A stretch of 34,145 bases of DNA, taken from contig CANPXS010000011.1 in the NCBI GenBank assembly GCA_947586625.1, positions 1-34,145 on the forward strand. The letters run 5' to 3'. Shown piece after piece: positions 25,608-34,145 of the stretch. The position numbers and the translations under genes were made by a program. The stretch comes from an uncultured Clostridia bacterium (GTDB lineage: Bacteria; Bacillota; Clostridia; Oscillospirales; CAG-272). The notes beneath the pieces are model-generated. The model had not been told where the DNA came from. It ran no database searches and saw nothing but the letters and a program-made list of their open reading frames with translations. Position 1 is the first letter of the stretch; every line of letters begins with the position of its first letter.

Positions 25608-27184
25608 AACTGATTATATATGAACTGCGACGCGTCGTAGCCTATGCCGTAAGCGCCGAAAACGAGTGTCGCGACCGCAAGCAGACACGACAGCGATACG
25701 CGCAGCGCATACCGCCCCGACGTCCGCTCGCGCAAGGACTTTTTCCCGCCGAGCACGCTCACGGCGAATATGACGGCGCAGCCGACAGCTAAAAGCGCAT
25801 AGTCCGCGCCTGTCAATCCGAGCGTCAGCATCGAGCCGTCGAAAAACACGCCGTAGTTGAACGTCGTAAATATCGAGCCGACGGCGGAGAACGTCTTCCC
25901 CACGTCGGCGTAAACGTCGAACATTCGTATCATGCTCATCAAAAAATACGTGCGCACGATCATGAACGCGCCCCACGCGCCGCCCTCGCCGATGCCGGTC
26001 TTCGCGTGGAATTTTTCATAAAGCGGCGACAGCTCCTGCGAAATGAGGATCACGACACAGTTCGCCATCCCCCACGCGATGAAATTCCACGCCGCGCCGT
26101 GCCATATGCCCGTCACGAACCAGACTATCACCGTCGCGACGTATACGGGGAACCGCTTCGCCGCGCCCGCGCCGACATGCTTTTTCACCCACTTCGACGC
26201 TTTGCCGACGGGCCCCGCTATGCTGAGCGGATAAAACAGATACTCGCGGAACCATTCGCCGAGCGATATGTGCCATCTGCGCCAGTATTCCGCTATCGAC
26301 TTCGAGAAGTACGGGCGTATGAAGTTTTCGCGCAGCTTTACGCCGAGCGCCTCCGACAGCCCTATCGTGATGTCGATGCCGCCCGTGAAATCCGCGTATA
26401 TGCGGATCGAATAGAGCACGACGGCGGCAAGCGCGTACGCGCCTCTGTACGCGTCCGCGTCGCCCGCGAGCGCGTTCACCGCGACCGCGACTCTGTCCGC
26501 GAGCACGAGCTTTTTGAAATATCCCCATGCTATGCGCAAAAACGCCCACGAAAGAGCGTCCGCGCCGACGTCAGACGGCGACCAAAGCTGCGCGCCCGTC
26601 TCGTCGTAGCGCGAAAACGGACCCTGCACGAGCTGCGGGAAATAGGCGGCGAACAGCGCCACCTTCAATATATTGCGCTCCGCTGAGTACTTTTTTCTAA
26701 ACACGTCGACGACGTAGCCGACGCACATGAACGTGTAAAACGATATTCCGAGCGGCAGCGCGAGCGTGATAAACAGATCGCTCTCATTTTTCGTGAAATG
26801 TAAGAGCGCGTTCGCGTTGTGAAGCGCGAAATTGTAGTATTTGAGCACCGCCAAAACGGCGATATCCGCCGTCACCGTCAGCGCCATTACGAGCTTCGCG
26901 CGCCGTTTTACGCGCCTTCGCATCTCTTTTTTCGTCTCGCGGTCAAATTCGCCCGACGATATCTCGCCCTCTCCGCGCTCGTATACCTTCGCGACCGCGA
27001 TGCCGCCCGCATAAGTGACGAGCACGGTGAAGATAAGAAAAGGCAGATTATACCACGCGTACGACGCGAAGAATATCACCGACGATAAAAGCAAAAGATA
27101 CGGCTTGCACACGCGCGGCAGCGTGTGGTAAACGGCTAAGAGGACGGCGGCGAAGATTATGAATTCAGCCGATGTATAGAGCAT
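25604..27184 (-). CDS. MBOAT-family O-acyltransferase (DltB/AlgI-like)
   Basis: Multi-TM; YFPQLVQGPFSRY, YWRRWHISLGEWFREYLFYPL, WFVTGIWHGAAWNFIAWG. Confidence 0.93.
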   Translation of the reverse strand: MLYTSAEFIIFAAVLLAVYHTLPRVCKPYLLLLSSVIFFASYAWYNLPFLIFTVLVTYAGGIAVAKVYERGEGEISSGEFDRETKKEMRRRVKRRAKLVMALTVTADIAVLAVLKYYNFALHNANALLHFTKNESDLFITLALPLGISFYTFMCVGYVVDVFRKKYSAERNILKVALFAAYFPQLVQGPFSRYDETGAQLWSPSDVGADALSWAFLRIAWGYFKKLVLADRVAVAVNALAGDADAYRGAYALAAVVLYSIRIYADFTGGIDITIGLSEALGVKLRENFIRPYFSKSIAEYWRRWHISLGEWFREYLFYPLSIAGPVGKASKWVKKHVGAGAAKRFPVYVATVIVWFVTGIWHGAAWNFIAWGMANCVVILISQELSPLYEKFHAKTGIGEGGAWGAFMIVRTYFLMSMIRMFDVYADVGKTFSAVGSIFTTFNYGVFFDGSMLTLGLTGADYALLAVGCAVIFAVSVLGGKKSLRERTSGRYALRVSLSCLLAVATLVFGAYGIGYDASQFIYNQF

Positions 27185-27193
27185 TACGGCTCA

Positions 27194-27421
27194 TCATTCG
27201 TCCATCAGCTCGGAAACGAGGCTCCATATCGACTCTGCGGAGTTGAAGTTTTCGGGCGTTATCTTGTCCGCCGTGATCTGCACGTCGAACTCGTCCGCGA
27301 TCTCGCCGATCAGCGTTACGATATCGAACGAATCGAGTATGCCGTCGTTTACGAGCGAGTCGCATTCCTCAAAGTCGATATCCTCGTGAAGCTCGGATAA
27401 AAGCTGTAAAATTGTGTCCAT
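27194..27421 (-). CDS. Acyl/aminoacyl carrier protein
   Basis: NDGILDSFDIVTLIGEIADEFDVQI (phosphopantetheine Ser in DSFD). Confidence 0.88.
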   Translation of the reverse strand: MDTILQLLSELHEDIDFEECDSLVNDGILDSFDIVTLIGEIADEFDVQITADKITPENFNSAESIWSLVSELMDE

Positions 27422-27443
27422 AAAAGTCTCCCGTATATATAAA

Positions 27444-28988
27444 TTACTTTTTTTCCGTTTTCAGATAGAGCTCGTAAAGCCCGCGCCTGTCGCGCTTGCC
27501 GTTCGGCGTCAGCATCATCTCGTCGAGCTTCACCGTCACGTTCGGCAGCATGTAGCGCGGTAGCTTATGCCGCAGCTCGACCGTGAGCTGACGTTTATCG
27601 GCCGTGCCGGTGTAGAAGAACACTATTTTGCCCGCGTCGCGGTCGTATACGCAGCATACGTTCGTGACGCCCTCGCACGCGGCGGCGATGTACTCGATCT
27701 CGCCGAGCTCGATGCGGTGCCCCATATGCTTTATCTGATGGTCGCGGCGCGACACGAATACGAGCTGTCCGCGCTCGTTACAGCGCGCGATGTCACCGGT
27801 GCGGTATATGAACTCGTGATAGTGATGGTGAAGCGGATTCTGCACGAACGCGCGGTCCGTCTCCTCGGCGTTATTGTAGTAGCCGAGCGTCAGCGGCGTG
27901 CCGCGTATGCAGAGCTCGCCCTCCTCGCCGTCGCCGGCGAGACGTGCTCCGCCGTCCTCGCCCCATACGAGCAGCATAACGTCTGTGTTCGGGAACGGCT
28001 CACCTATCGGCACGGGCTCGCCGTCCGAAAGCTCGTCCGTGACGTGATAAAAGCAGCTCATGCCCGTACATTCCGTCGGACCGTAGAGATTGTAAAACTC
28101 GCACCCGGGCAGTGCCTGACGCCATATCTTTAGCTGCGACGGCGGGAAAACCTCCGAGCCGAACGCGACCGTTCGCAAAAACTCGGGCTTCACGGTGTCA
28201 AACGTCCCCGTCGACGATATCATCGTCAGCGCGGAAACGACCCAGCAGACGGTGTTTATCCTGTGTTCGTTCAAAAACTCCACGAGCTTTACGGGGAACA
28301 TGAAGTTCGACTTCGGTATCAGATACGCCGTCGCGCCAAACTTGACTGTCGGGTAAAGCTCCTTGAGGCACGCGTCGAAGTAGAGCGGCGCCTGATTGCC
28401 GAATACGGTATCCTCGTCGAAGCATAGCGTCGACGAAAGCGCCTCGATATAGTCGATGACGGAGCGGTGGCATGCCGCAACCCCCTTCGGCACTCCCGTC
28501 GAGCCCGACGTGAACACCATGTATATCGGGTCGGTGTCAATCTGCCGCCGTCTTACGCGCGCGAGCGCGTCTCTGTCCGCGTCGGTGACCGTGCGCGCGA
28601 ACATTTCCTCGCACATGACGGCTTCGGCGCCGTGCTCGTCCGCGAGTGCGCATGCCCGTTTATACGTGCTCCCGTCGCATATTATAACACGCACGCGCAC
28701 GTTGTCAAGTATCAATCCTACTCTTGTCTCGGGCATTTCGTCGTCGATCGGGACGTACGACCCGCCAGCGTATACGACGCCGAAGAAGCACGCTATCGCG
28801 TGCGGGTGCTTGCCTGTCAGAACGGCGACGGGACCGCCGCCCGCGCCTTTGTCGAGCAGATACGCGCCGACAGCTGCCGCGCACCGCGACACCTCGGCAA
28901 ACGTCATATTCTCTGTCCCGTCCGAGTACGCGACCTTGTCCGGCACTCTCGTCACCGTTGATTCAAGGTATTCGAGAACATTCTTCAT
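27444..28988 (-). CDS. AMP-forming adenylation enzyme (DltA-like amino acid:carrier protein ligase)
   Basis: YMVFTSGSTGVPKGV, NLYGPTECTGMSCFY, YRTGDIARCNERGQLVFVSRRDHQIKHMGHRIELGEIE, NGKRDR. Confidence 0.9.
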   Translation of the reverse strand: MKNVLEYLESTVTRVPDKVAYSDGTENMTFAEVSRCAAAVGAYLLDKGAGGGPVAVLTGKHPHAIACFFGVVYAGGSYVPIDDEMPETRVGLILDNVRVRVIICDGSTYKRACALADEHGAEAVMCEEMFARTVTDADRDALARVRRRQIDTDPIYMVFTSGSTGVPKGVAACHRSVIDYIEALSSTLCFDEDTVFGNQAPLYFDACLKELYPTVKFGATAYLIPKSNFMFPVKLVEFLNEHRINTVCWVVSALTMISSTGTFDTVKPEFLRTVAFGSEVFPPSQLKIWRQALPGCEFYNLYGPTECTGMSCFYHVTDELSDGEPVPIGEPFPNTDVMLLVWGEDGGARLAGDGEEGELCIRGTPLTLGYYNNAEETDRAFVQNPLHHHYHEFIYRTGDIARCNERGQLVFVSRRDHQIKHMGHRIELGEIEYIAAACEGVTNVCCVYDRDAGKIVFFYTGTADKRQLTVELRHKLPRYMLPNVTVKLDEMMLTPNGKRDRRGLYELYLKTEKK

Positions 28989-29003
28989 CGTGTTATCCGT
29001 TCC

Positions 29004-30467
29004 TCATTCGTAATAAGACTGCGTCGCTCTCGGCGGGTACTTGGACACGTCGAATCTGTAATAGTATTCGATGTCGTGCTCATCGCAGTACGCTTTCAGC
29101 TCCGCGTCGGTGCGCATGAACGAATCCCACGCCATTCCCGAGAAGTGCAGGCACGAGTCGAAGTGGTACCAGCCGTCGCCGATATCGACGAGCAGCCAGT
29201 AGTGCGCGGCCTCGCCCTCGCGCTGATCGCGCTCTATCTCGCGGCAGTCTATGCCCGCTATCCCGAGCAGCACTCGCGACACCGCCATATATGTGAAGCA
29301 GTCGCCCTTCTGTTCCTTCATTCCGTCATACGCGGCGCCGACGGGATCGTTTTTGTCCACCTTCTCGTTTACGTATTTGATGTTGTCGTGCGTCCAGTCG
29401 TATATCCTGCGCGCTATATCCCAAGGTATCATGCCTTCTTCGGTCTCGATGTAGTCCCTGTATATGCGCTTCGCGAGCGTCATCATCTCGTCCTCGGACA
29501 CCTTCGACTTTTCGGTGACGATAACGGACGCGTGAACGACCGTGTTGTTGCCCGACGAGTCGGTCGCGCTGTACGTGACCTCGTACGTGCCGACTACGGA
29601 GAGGTTGACGCGGCTGTTGTCGACAGAAAGATTTATCTTTTCGCCCGAATCGTCCGTGACCGTTATGCCGTCCTTATACGACACGGTCCCGCCGACGACG
29701 ACGGTGATATCGTGTACGCCGTTAATGATCGGCGGCGTCGTGTCGACCTCGCACGTCGCCCTCGACTCTATCTCGGTCACGTTGCCGGACTCGTCAGTCA
29801 AAACGATGACGACTGCGACGTCGTCGTTCGTGTTGAAGTCGTAGTCCTCCTTGAACTCGCACTTCACCGACGTCGCGTCTTTTATGTCTGCGACGAAATC
29901 GTCTGCGCGCGGCTTATTGTTCGCGCTGTCGATGTGGACCGTGACAGGAGACGCCGACGGCGGCGTCGTGTCCTCGATTATGAGCGACGAATACTCGATA
30001 ACGTCGTTGACGTATATGCCGACTCTGTGCGTACCGATAGAGTAGCTCGCGACGGTCAGCTCGTCGTCGACGAACGAGAACGTGTTGCGCGCGTAGCCCT
30101 CCATCGACTTGTTTATGAATTTGTCCATCGTTATCGGTGTGCCCGCCTCGAGCCTGACCGAGTCGCGCACATACGAGCGGACCGTGTACGAGCACGTGTG
30201 CGTGCGCTCGTAGCCGTCCTCGCCGCGCACGGTGACGCTTACGGTGTGACGTCCCGCCGTTTTCGTATCAGCGGTGCCGTCGACCGTCGCCGTGTACTTT
30301 TTGTCCGTGAACGCCGACGTCATTATGAAGTCGCCGCCGTCGAGCGTTTCGCCGAGGTCGACGACCGGGGTGAGCAGCGTGTATCCGATCTCGTCGTCGA
30401 CGCGGGAGCACGATGCGGCCGACAAAGAGATAAACAACACGGCAAATATTATAAGCAGTTTTTTCAT
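29004..30467 (-). CDS. Lipoprotein with Ig-like repeats and C-terminal transglutaminase-like domain
   Basis: Lipobox SAASC; DTTPPIINGVHDITVVVGGTVSYKDGITVTDDSGE...VGTYEVTYSATDSSGN; TGase-like QKGDCFTYMAVSRVLL...AAHYWLLVDIGDGWYHFD. Confidence 0.85.
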   Translation of the reverse strand: MKKLLIIFAVLFISLSAASCSRVDDEIGYTLLTPVVDLGETLDGGDFIMTSAFTDKKYTATVDGTADTKTAGRHTVSVTVRGEDGYERTHTCSYTVRSYVRDSVRLEAGTPITMDKFINKSMEGYARNTFSFVDDELTVASYSIGTHRVGIYVNDVIEYSSLIIEDTTPPSASPVTVHIDSANNKPRADDFVADIKDATSVKCEFKEDYDFNTNDDVAVVIVLTDESGNVTEIESRATCEVDTTPPIINGVHDITVVVGGTVSYKDGITVTDDSGEKINLSVDNSRVNLSVVGTYEVTYSATDSSGNNTVVHASVIVTEKSKVSEDEMMTLAKRIYRDYIETEEGMIPWDIARRIYDWTHDNIKYVNEKVDKNDPVGAAYDGMKEQKGDCFTYMAVSRVLLGIAGIDCREIERDQREGEAAHYWLLVDIGDGWYHFDSCLHFSGMAWDSFMRTDAELKAYCDEHDIEYYYRFDVSKYPPRATQSYYE

Positions 30468-30517
30468 ATATTCTCCGTACCGAGGAAATTACAACTATAT
30501 TATATTGCGACGCATAT

Positions 30518-30546
30518 GTTATAACATAATATCGGCCGTTTGTCAA
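30518..30546 (-). promoter_or_regulatory. Promoter of the TGase/Dlt-like operon
   Basis: - strand TTGACA, 17 nt, TATAAC; -10 lies within palindrome TATGTTATAACATA (30515-30528). Confidence 0.6.
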
Positions 30547-30587
30547 CATCTTCGGCTTTTGTCAATATGCGCGTCTTTTGTCAATGT
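30539..30587. repeat. Three direct repeats TTTGTCAAYRT with 19-nt period
   Basis: TTTGTCAACAT (30539), TTTGTCAATAT (30558), TTTGTCAATGT (30577). Confidence 0.85.
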
Positions 30588-30681
30588 GCAAAGCATTTTC
30601 CGTGCATTATGCGGCGCGGACGCGAATATATATCTACCATATCTGTTATATTTCTGCATCGCAAAGCGGGGAATACTTTAT

Positions 30682-32286
30682 ATGACGGCGGCGAAAAAAT
30701 ACTTTACAAACGCGCTTTTGATGACGGCTGTGGCGCTCGTGATGCGCCTCGTCTCCGTCGCCTTCAACGTGTTCGTCTCGCGCCGCCTCGGCGCCGACGG
30801 AATGGGACTGCTCGCGCTCGTCTCGTCCGCGTACGGCTTCGCCGTAACGTTCGCGACGTCGGGCATCTCGCTCGCCGTCACGAGAATGACGGCGGAATGT
30901 GTGCTCGTCGCCGCCCCCGGCGACTCTCCGCAAAAGCTGCGCCGCGTCATGTCCGCGACAGTCAAATACTGCGTATTTTTCGGCGTCACGGGCGGGCTTT
31001 TCCTCTTTTTCGGCGCCGACTTCATCGGCACGCGCCTTCTCGGCGACGCCTCTACCGTGCGCTGCCTGCGCCTTTTGTCGTTCACGCTTCTGCCGACATC
31101 GCTCTGCTCCGCGCTGTCGGGATATTTCAGCGCGTGCAGACGTGTGTGGAAGAACGCGTTTTCCGACCTTACGGGTCAGATACTCAAAATCTTTTTGACG
31201 TCGGCGCTGCTCGCCGCAGCACTTCCGCAACGCTCCGACCGCGCCCTCATCGCTGTCGTCGGCGGAGGAGCCGTCGCGGAGGCTGCGTCTTTCTTCGTCT
31301 CGCTCGTTTTATATATACGCGACAGACGACGCTACTTCGCCGCCGCTCCGGTGCCGCGCACATCAAAAGCCGCAGATACCGCGCATACTGAGCTGTCCGC
31401 CGACTCGCCGCGCGATGCCGCACGCAGTCTGTGCGGCGCCGCGCTGCCCGTCGCGCTCTCGTCGTATCTGCGCTCGGGACTCGTCACGCTCGAACATATG
31501 CTCATCCCATACGCGCTTCGGCGCTCGGGCAGCACGTATACGCAGTCGCTGTCCTCATACGGCGTCGTACACGGCATGGCGATGCCGGTCATAATGTTCC
31601 CCTACGCCGTGATAGGACCGTTTTCGTCGCTGCTCGTTCCCGAGCTGTCGGAGTCGAGGGCGCGCGGTCAGACGGCGCGCATACGCCACATCGCGGACTG
31701 CGTGTTCCGCGTGACGCTCCTTTTCGGCGTCGGCGTGTCGGGCATCATGGTATCGTTCTCGCACGAGCTCGGGGAACTTCTCTACCACAGCGAGGAAGCC
31801 GGCTACTATATACGAATGCTCGCGCCCGTCATCCCCGTCATGTACCTCGATACCGCCGTCGACTCGATGCTCAAAGGACTCGGCGAGCAGCTTTTCTGTA
31901 TGCGCGTCAACATCGCCGACGCGGCGCTCAGCGTCGCGATGGTGTGGTTCCTCGTCCCGCGTCTCGGCGTCGCCGGATACGCCGCGACCGTCGTTATAAC
32001 GGAAGTGTTCAACGCCTCCGTCTCGATATGGAAACTTTTGACCGTCGCCGACGTGAAGCCGCGCCTTCTGTCGTGGACGATGCGTCCCGTTATCGCGTCC
32101 GTGCTGTCCGCGACGGCGGTGCGGTTCCTCATCGACTATATCCAGCGCCTTTACCGCGCAGACGGCGTTATATCATGCTCGCTCTTCATCACCGCAGCAG
32201 TCGCGATGTACGTTTTCATGCTCGCCGCGACCGACAGCGTGAACGGCGGCGACGCCGCATATATAAGGAAAATATTTACAGAATAG
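30682..32286 (+). CDS. SpoVB/MATE-like polysaccharide flippase family protein
   Basis: Multi-TM; NVFVSRRLGADGMGLLALVSSAYGFAVTFATSGISLAVTRM; ATG 30682 within ORF 30274..32286. Confidence 0.85.
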   Translation: MTAAKKYFTNALLMTAVALVMRLVSVAFNVFVSRRLGADGMGLLALVSSAYGFAVTFATSGISLAVTRMTAECVLVAAPGDSPQKLRRVMSATVKYCVFFGVTGGLFLFFGADFIGTRLLGDASTVRCLRLLSFTLLPTSLCSALSGYFSACRRVWKNAFSDLTGQILKIFLTSALLAAALPQRSDRALIAVVGGGAVAEAASFFVSLVLYIRDRRRYFAAAPVPRTSKAADTAHTELSADSPRDAARSLCGAALPVALSSYLRSGLVTLEHMLIPYALRRSGSTYTQSLSSYGVVHGMAMPVIMFPYAVIGPFSSLLVPELSESRARGQTARIRHIADCVFRVTLLFGVGVSGIMVSFSHELGELLYHSEEAGYYIRMLAPVIPVMYLDTAVDSMLKGLGEQLFCMRVNIADAALSVAMVWFLVPRLGVAGYAATVVITEVFNASVSIWKLLTVADVKPRLLSWTMRPVIASVLSATAVRFLIDYIQRLYRADGVISCSLFITAAVAMYVFMLAATDSVNGGDAAYIRKIFTE

Positions 32287-32334
32287 CGTCGGAATTTACC
32301 GCCTGAAAAACGTCGGATTTTTTGCGATTTAGTC

Positions 32335-32363
32335 TTGACATGTCGTGTTTCGGGGACTATAAT
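32335..32363 (+). promoter_or_regulatory. Sigma-A promoter of the polysaccharide deacetylase gene
   Basis: TTGACA (32335-32340), 17 nt, TATAAT (32358-32363). Confidence 0.8.
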
Positions 32364-32493
32364 TTTATTTTAGAGAGATGCCTATAAAAAGCGCGATTTA
32401 TTTAGGCATCAACTAAAATCTGCAAAAAATTTTATTAAATTACAGGAAGGAAAACGGCGGCAAAACTCACTTTTCCGCCGTGTATATGCGGCA

Positions 32494-33687
32494 ATGACGA
32501 AGGGGAAGACGGCGGCGCTCATTTGCACCGCGTCGATTGTACTGCTTTTGGTTATAGGTTTCATCGTCGTCGGAATGGCGGAAATATCGGAGTCTGTGCG
32601 CGAGACGGGCACGTCTGCGCCGTCAGACACGGACGGCACGACAGCCGCGCCGCCCGAGACAACAGCGCCCGCAACGCAAACGGTCGAGGTCACCGAGCCT
32701 GTGACCGAGCCGGTCACGACCGAACCCGTAACCGAACCGCCTCTCAACGTCGAGATACGCGTGATGCTGCCCGACCGTACGCTCTCGCTCACCACCGGCG
32801 AGGAATCGGAGATACTGTTCGAGATACTCACGAACGCGGCGGATCAAATGCTGCTGTCTGCATCGTCCACGAACGACGCTGTCGCGACTGCGGAGTTTAC
32901 GGCGTCCGACGCGGAGGTGCATGAGATAAAGCTGAAGGCTGTCGCCGTCGGTGAGTGCGCGGTCGAGATATACTACGACGCCGAGCTTTTGGCATCCGTT
33001 GCGATAACTGTCGCCGACCCGCCCGAAACATCTGCGCCGAAGGACCTTCCCGCCGCCGACTTCCACAATGAGATCGACCCGTCGAAGCCGATGCTGGCGA
33101 TGACGTTCGACGACGGACCCAGCAACTACACGGACGAGCTTCTCGACATCCTCGCCGAAAACGGCGCGCGCGCGACGTTCATGGTCGTCGGAACGAGGAT
33201 CGCGAAGCACGAGGACACGATAAAGCGCATCGTCGCCGAGGGTCACGAGATCGGTATCCACACGTGGGACCATACGAAACTGACGACGCTCTCCTACGAC
33301 GAGATCGTGGAGGAAATCGACTCCGTCCGCCGTTATATACGCAAGCTGACGGGCGTGACGCCCCGCATAATGCGTCCGCCGTACGGGAGCACGAACGACG
33401 ACGTGAAGAAGGCGTCCGTCAACGAGGGCTTTCTCATAGTGCGCTGGAACGTCGACCCCGAGGACTGGAAGACGCGCAACGCGGAAACAAACTATAACGA
33501 GGTCATGAGCACTGCGAAGGACGGCTGCATCATCCTCTGCCACGACATACACAAGGAAACTGTCGAGTCGATGAAGCGCATAATCCCCGACCTTATCGCG
33601 AAGGGGTATCAGCTCGTTACGGTGTCCGAGCTGCTAGAATACAGCTCGACGGAGAGAGTCCCCGGTGAAATTATCAACAAGAGATAA
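32494..33687 (+). CDS. Membrane-anchored polysaccharide deacetylase (CE4/NodB domain)
   Basis: N-terminal TM, Thr/Pro/Glu linker TEPVTEPVTTEPVTEPP, NodB motifs MTFDDGPSNYT, EIGIHTWDHTKL, RPPYGS, ILCHDI. Confidence 0.93.
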   Translation: MTKGKTAALICTASIVLLLVIGFIVVGMAEISESVRETGTSAPSDTDGTTAAPPETTAPATQTVEVTEPVTEPVTTEPVTEPPLNVEIRVMLPDRTLSLTTGEESEILFEILTNAADQMLLSASSTNDAVATAEFTASDAEVHEIKLKAVAVGECAVEIYYDAELLASVAITVADPPETSAPKDLPAADFHNEIDPSKPMLAMTFDDGPSNYTDELLDILAENGARATFMVVGTRIAKHEDTIKRIVAEGHEIGIHTWDHTKLTTLSYDEIVEEIDSVRRYIRKLTGVTPRIMRPPYGSTNDDVKKASVNEGFLIVRWNVDPEDWKTRNAETNYNEVMSTAKDGCIILCHDIHKETVESMKRIIPDLIAKGYQLVTVSELLEYSSTERVPGEIINKR

Positions 33688-33705
33688 TTAAATAAGAAAA
33701 AACAC

Positions 33706-33734
33706 TTGACAAACCACGTGCGGTTTGATATAAT
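33706..33734 (+). promoter_or_regulatory. Sigma-A promoter of tRNA-Thr(GGT)
   Basis: TTGACA (33706-33711), 17 nt, TATAAT (33729-33734). Confidence 0.85.
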
Positions 33735-33747
33735 AGCACGTGCGTTA

Positions 33748-33820
33748 GCTGCTATGGCTCAGTCGGTAGAGCACATCCTTGGTAAGGATGAGGTCATCAG
33801 TTCGATTCTGATTAGCAGCT
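33748..33820 (+). tRNA. tRNA-Thr (anticodon GGT)
   Basis: gctgctatggctcagtcggtagagcacatccTTGGTAAggatgaggtcatcagttcgattctgattagcagct. Confidence 0.94.
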
Positions 33821-33828
33821 TATAAAGG

Positions 33829-33863
33829 AGCGCTTGAAGGTTTATGCCTTCAAGCGCTTTTTG
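33829..33863 (+). terminator. Intrinsic terminator after tRNA-Thr(GGT)
   Basis: agcgcttgaaggtttatgccttcaagcgcttttt. Confidence 0.88.
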
Positions 33864-33899
33864 CTGTGCGCGCCCTCATGCGCTGTTCTGCGCTGTCAC

Positions 33900-34053
33900 A
33901 AACGGGCATCGCGCCGGAGGCTTCCCAGCTTCACCTACACGCACCGCGCTCGTGCGTTGACGGCGCGACGCGGCTGGACGCAGACACGACGCTCGGACGG
34001 CGCAGTCGACGTGCCGCGAGGGAGCTGTTATGCCAAAGTGATAACGCGGTCTG
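33900..34053 (+). repeat. Modular interspersed repeat, copy C (head module only within the window)
   Basis: gggcatcgcgccggaggcttcccagcttcacctacacgca...cagacacgacg...ccgcgagggagctgttatgccaaagtgataacgcggt aligns to 10800-10950. Confidence 0.85.
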
Positions 34054-34145
34054 CGCCATGTTGCCTTTTTTGCCGCAGACTCGATAACATCGACGGCACG
34101 TTGTGCCGCTTTCGGGGATCATTAAGGGGCTCTTTCCCGGCACTG

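Noticed and set aside
30274-30681. 136-aa N-terminal extension of the SpoVB-like ORF
   Set aside because: It is antisense to the TGase lipoprotein start and spans the promoter region; ATG 30682 fits the family N-terminus.
32686-32740. accgagcctgtgaccgagccggtcacgaccgaacccgtaaccgaaccg tandem repeat
   Set aside because: Encodes the ordinary low-complexity Thr/Glu/Pro/Val linker of the polysaccharide deacetylase.

Overview
This looks like a chromosomal window from a GC-rich Firmicute (Clostridia/Oscillospirales-like by gene content; taxonomy is inference). No rRNA, CRISPR array, transposase, integrase or phage genes were seen. Main contents: (1) tRNA-Thr(CGT), tRNA-Glu(TTC) and tRNA-Met(CAT) at the left and tRNA-Thr(GGT) at the right. 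(2) A + strand type II fatty acid synthesis operon, acpP-fabK-fabD-fabG-fabF-fabZ-accD-accA, with no accB, accC or fabH. (3) Two + strand accessory genes: a coiled-coil protein with a PLMP/RRXRR-like N-terminus and a Sel1-repeat protein. (4) A - strand block: hslO, a DUF2442/DUF4160 pair, a methyltransferase, two GH51 arabinofuranosidases, and a membrane/zinc-ribbon protein apparently frameshifted at a 9-base G/C tract. (5) A - strand block: lipoprotein-greA-uronate/mannitol dehydrogenase-SGNH esterase-rsmA. Upstream of it is a Dlt-like cluster: transglutaminase lipoprotein, adenylation enzyme, carrier protein, MBOAT, SGNH protein. (6) A + strand SpoVB/MATE-like flippase and a polysaccharide deacetylase. 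The strongest unexplained signals are non-coding: a modular interspersed repeat (about 450 bp; copies at 10.8-11.2 kb, 19.1-19.6 kb and 33.9 kb, plus fragments), a family of perfect-palindrome hairpin elements with a conserved apex and tail, a roughly 157-161 bp tandem arrangement derived from the tRNA-Glu 3' end, and the homopolymer frameshift. All calls come from reading sequence and the supplied ORFs; no database search was run.
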